This document shows positions 6,172 through 7,936 of a stretch of DNA of 7,936 nucleotides, piece after piece. The notes beneath the pieces are model-generated. The model saw nothing but the letters and a program-made list of their open reading frames with translations. It did not search any database and was not told where the DNA came from. The number at the start of each line of letters is the position of its first letter. The first letter of the stretch is position 1. The position numbers and the translations under genes were made by a program. This DNA comes from an uncultured Burkholderiales bacterium (lineage in GTDB: Bacteria > Pseudomonadota > Gammaproteobacteria > Burkholderiales > Burkholderiaceae_E), in assembly GCA_903831925.1 (NCBI GenBank), contig CAIKZV010000654.1, forward strand, positions 1 through 7,936, given 5' to 3'.

Positions 6172-6215
6172 CCTGTCGAGCCGGCATTGAATCACGGGCA
6201 CGCCGGCTCGACAGG
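6172..6215. repeat. Perfect 14-bp inverted repeat
   Basis: CCTGTCGAGCCGGC (6172-6185) and GCCGGCTCGACAGG (6202-6215) are exact reverse complements around a 16-base spacer. The element is 25 bases upstream of the transporter ATG and 108 bases upstream of the acyl-CoA synthetase ATG. No T run follows on either strand and it lies between divergent genes, so terminator function is unlikely. It may be an mRNA-leader hairpin for the transporter, an operator, or a dispersed palindromic repeat. Confidence 0.85.
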
Positions 6216-6242
6216 GTGCGCCATGCCCGGCAAGGCGGCGCT

Positions 6243-6271
6243 ATCATCGCGGGTCTTTCGTCGATGGTCAC
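6243..6271 (-). promoter_or_regulatory. Candidate promoter of the nucleoside transporter
   Basis: On the complement, GTGACC (6266-6271) and GATGAT (6243-6248) are 17 bases apart, each matching four of six consensus positions. A start near 6236 would place the 14-bp inverted repeat in the transporter's 5' leader RNA. Weak evidence. Confidence 0.3.
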
Positions 6272-6294
6272 GCCATGGCGAGTCATTCAATAAT
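6265..6294 (+). promoter_or_regulatory. Candidate promoter of the acyl-CoA synthetase gene
   Basis: TGGTCA (6265-6270) and AATAAT (6289-6294) are 18 bases apart, matching four and five of six consensus positions. The spacer contains the palindrome CGCCATGGCG (6271-6280). TATCAT (6242-6247) is an alternative -10 without a usable -35. The rest of 6147-6323 shows nothing I can assign. Confidence 0.35.
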
Positions 6295-6313
6295 GAGTGC
6301 TCAAGCGCTCGCG

Positions 6314-6320
6314 AGGAGGT
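6314..6320 (+). promoter_or_regulatory. Ribosome binding site of the acyl-CoA synthetase gene
   Basis: AGGAGGT, a near-perfect Shine-Dalgarno, ends three bases before the ATG at 6324, which fixes that start. Confidence 0.85.
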
Positions 6321-6323
6321 GGC

Positions 6324-7936
6324 ATGGATCGCTTTTGGCTCAGTTCCTATCCTGAAGGCGTTCCTGCCGATATCGATCCGTCGCTTTACCCGTCTCTCAA
6401 TGCGCTGATCGACGAGAGCCTGAAGAAGTACAGCACCCGCACCGCCTATCTGTGCATGGACAAACCCATGTCCTATGGCGAACTCGACCGGCGATCGCAG
6501 GCCTTTGCCGCCTGGTTGCAGTCGAAGGGCCTGGGCAAGGGCAAGCGGGTGGCGATCATGCTGCCGAATATCCTGCAATTTCCGGTCGCTGCAGCCGGCG
6601 TGCTGAGGGCCGGTTGCACCGCGGTCTGCGTCAATCCGCTCTACACACCGCGCGAACTCGAGCATCAGCTCAAGGACTCGGGCGCCGAAGCGATCGTGAT
6701 CCTCGAGAATTTCGCGCACACCCTGCAGCAGGTGATCGGGCATACCGCCATCAAGCATGTGTTCCTGACCTCGATCGGCGAGATGCTCGGTGCGGTTCGC
6801 GGCCGGATCATCGATTTTGCGATCCGCAATGTGCGCAAGATGGTGCCGCCTTTCGATCTGCCGGGTGCAAGCCGATTTGCCGATGCAGTGTCTGCCGGTG
6901 CCTCGATGCGCTATCAGGCGCCGAATGTGAGCGGTGAGGATCTCGCTTTTCTGCAATACACCGGTGGGACGACCGGCCTGTCGAAGGGCGCGATGCTCTC
7001 GCATCGCAACGTGATCGCGGCCATTCTTCAGTGCGAAGCCTGGTTCCTGCCAATCGATCGCGCGTTCAAGGCGAAGTACGGCGAGGAGGCCCCGTTTACC
7101 GGGCTGTGCGCCTTGCCGCTTTATCACATCTACATGCTTGCGCTGGGTTTTGGCTTCGGCATGAAGTCGGGCGGCTGCAATCTGCTGGTGCCCAATCCGC
7201 GCGACATCCCGGATCTGATCAAGGTGCTTGCCAAGCATCCGGTCAACAATTTCCCGGGCCTCAATACACTTTTCAATGCGCTTGCCAACAACCCCGAGTT
7301 CGCGAAGCTCGACTTCTCGCAGCTGATGTTTGCCGCAGGCGGTGGCATGGCGACCCAGCAGGCGGTGGCCGAAAAATGGCTGGCGGTCACCGGCGTGCCG
7401 CTGGGCGAGGGTTTCGGCTTGTCCGAGACCTGTGCGGTCGGGACCATCAATCCGGTCAACAGCACCGCCTTCAATGGCACGGTCGGTCTGCCGGTCAGCT
7501 CGGTTGAAGTCGCGATCCGTGACGACGCCGGTCATGATGTGCCGTCGGGTGAGCGCGGCGAGATCTGTATCCGCGGACCGCAGGTCATGCAGGGTTACTG
7601 GCAGCAGCCCGAGGAGACCGCCCGCGCAATGACCGCCGATGGATTCTTCAAGACCGGCGATATCGGCGTGATGGATTTCAAGGGCTTCGTGAAGATCGTC
7701 GATCGCAAGAAGGACATGATCATCGTCTCGGGCTTCAATGTGTTTCCGAACGAGATCGAAGAAGTGATCGTCGCACTGCCCGGTGTGCTCGAGTGTGCAG
7801 CGGTCGGTGTTCCCGACGAGCATTCGGGCGAGGCGATCAAGGTCTTCGTGGTGCGCAAGGACCCGGCGCTCACCGAAAAGGCGGTTCGTGACTGGTGCGC
7901 CGAGCGCCTGACCGGCTACAAGAAGCCGCGGCACAT
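6324..7936 (+). CDS. fadD: Long-chain fatty acid-CoA ligase, 3'-truncated
   Basis: FadD-type enzymes activate fatty acids with ATP and CoA, via an acyl-AMP intermediate, at the inner face of the membrane, feeding beta-oxidation. The frame is open from ATG 6324 to the window end (537 complete codons, no stop). Motifs of the AMP-forming (ANL) family are all in place: the phosphate loop QYTGGTTGLSKGAML (residues 211-225), LPLYHIYML, the adenine-site motif GEGFGLSETC, KTGDIGVMD, and the hinge block DRKKDMIIVSGFNVFPNEIEE. The last visible residues, LTGYKKPRH, align just before the C-terminal catalytic-lysine segment of E. coli FadD (561 residues), so only about 20-30 residues are missing. The closely FadD-like KTGDIxVMD and hinge blocks favour a long-chain ligase over acetyl- or aryl-CoA ligases, though chain-length preference cannot be read from sequence. 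It diverges from the nucleoside transporter. Confidence 0.93.
   Translation, partial: MDRFWLSSYPEGVPADIDPSLYPSLNALIDESLKKYSTRTAYLCMDKPMSYGELDRRSQAFAAWLQSKGLGKGKRVAIMLPNILQFPVAAAGVLRAGCTAVCVNPLYTPRELEHQLKDSGAEAIVILENFAHTLQQVIGHTAIKHVFLTSIGEMLGAVRGRIIDFAIRNVRKMVPPFDLPGASRFADAVSAGASMRYQAPNVSGEDLAFLQYTGGTTGLSKGAMLSHRNVIAAILQCEAWFLPIDRAFKAKYGEEAPFTGLCALPLYHIYMLALGFGFGMKSGGCNLLVPNPRDIPDLIKVLAKHPVNNFPGLNTLFNALANNPEFAKLDFSQLMFAAGGGMATQQAVAEKWLAVTGVPLGEGFGLSETCAVGTINPVNSTAFNGTVGLPVSSVEVAIRDDAGHDVPSGERGEICIRGPQVMQGYWQQPEETARAMTADGFFKTGDIGVMDFKGFVKIVDRKKDMIIVSGFNVFPNEIEEVIVALPGVLECAAVGVPDEHSGEAIKVFVVRKDPALTEKAVRDWCAERLTGYKKPRH

Noticed and set aside
5146..6201. Open frame of 351 codons on the - strand, overlapping the transporter in another frame
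   Set aside because: Arg/Gly/His-rich product with no membrane segments or motifs, while the overlapping frame encodes a clear CNT protein.
6172..6215. Reading the 14-bp inverted repeat as an intrinsic terminator
   Set aside because: No T run on either strand and no gene converges on it; both flanking genes point away.
6192..7934. Open frame of 580 codons on the - strand
   Set aside because: Antisense to the acyl-CoA synthetase, whose motifs are all intact on the + strand; the reverse frame is a composition artefact despite its length.

Overview
The window is GC-rich proteobacterial chromosomal DNA. Base composition, the ~560-residue long-form LeuA and the general gene styles suggest a betaproteobacterium, probably Burkholderiales; this is inferred from protein families, not from any marker gene. 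I see no rRNA, tRNA, CRISPR array or insertion sequence.

Layout: (1) 1-710 (+), the 3' part of a class I polyphosphate kinase 2 gene. (2) 724-2196 (-), an MhpA-like FAD aromatic hydroxylase, divergent from (3) 2318-2869 (+), a single-domain VOC protein that keeps a His/His/Glu metal triad. Together they look like a small hydroxylation and ring-cleavage pair for an unidentified aromatic compound. (4) 2877-4562 (-), leuA (2-isopropylmalate synthase). (5) 4563-4895, a 333-base region upstream of leuA. It holds a TTGACA promoter, a 30-codon leucine-rich leader ORF that appears to begin at the transcription start, and alternative GC-rich RNA pairings reaching the leuA ribosome binding site. This is best read as a leucine-responsive attenuator and is the most interesting element here. 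(6) 4896-6146 (-), a concentrative (CNT-type) nucleoside transporter with a changed substrate-site motif. (7) 6147-6323, a divergent intergenic region with a perfect 14-bp inverted repeat. (8) 6324 to the window end (+), a long-chain acyl-CoA synthetase (FadD type), cut just before its C-terminus.

The genes are mostly single transcription units in alternating orientation: two convergent junctions (710/724 and 2869/2877, both with hairpins at the stop codons) and two divergent ones (2197-2317 and 6147-6323). Apart from the hydroxylase/VOC pair and the leader/leuA unit, neighbours do not share an obvious pathway.
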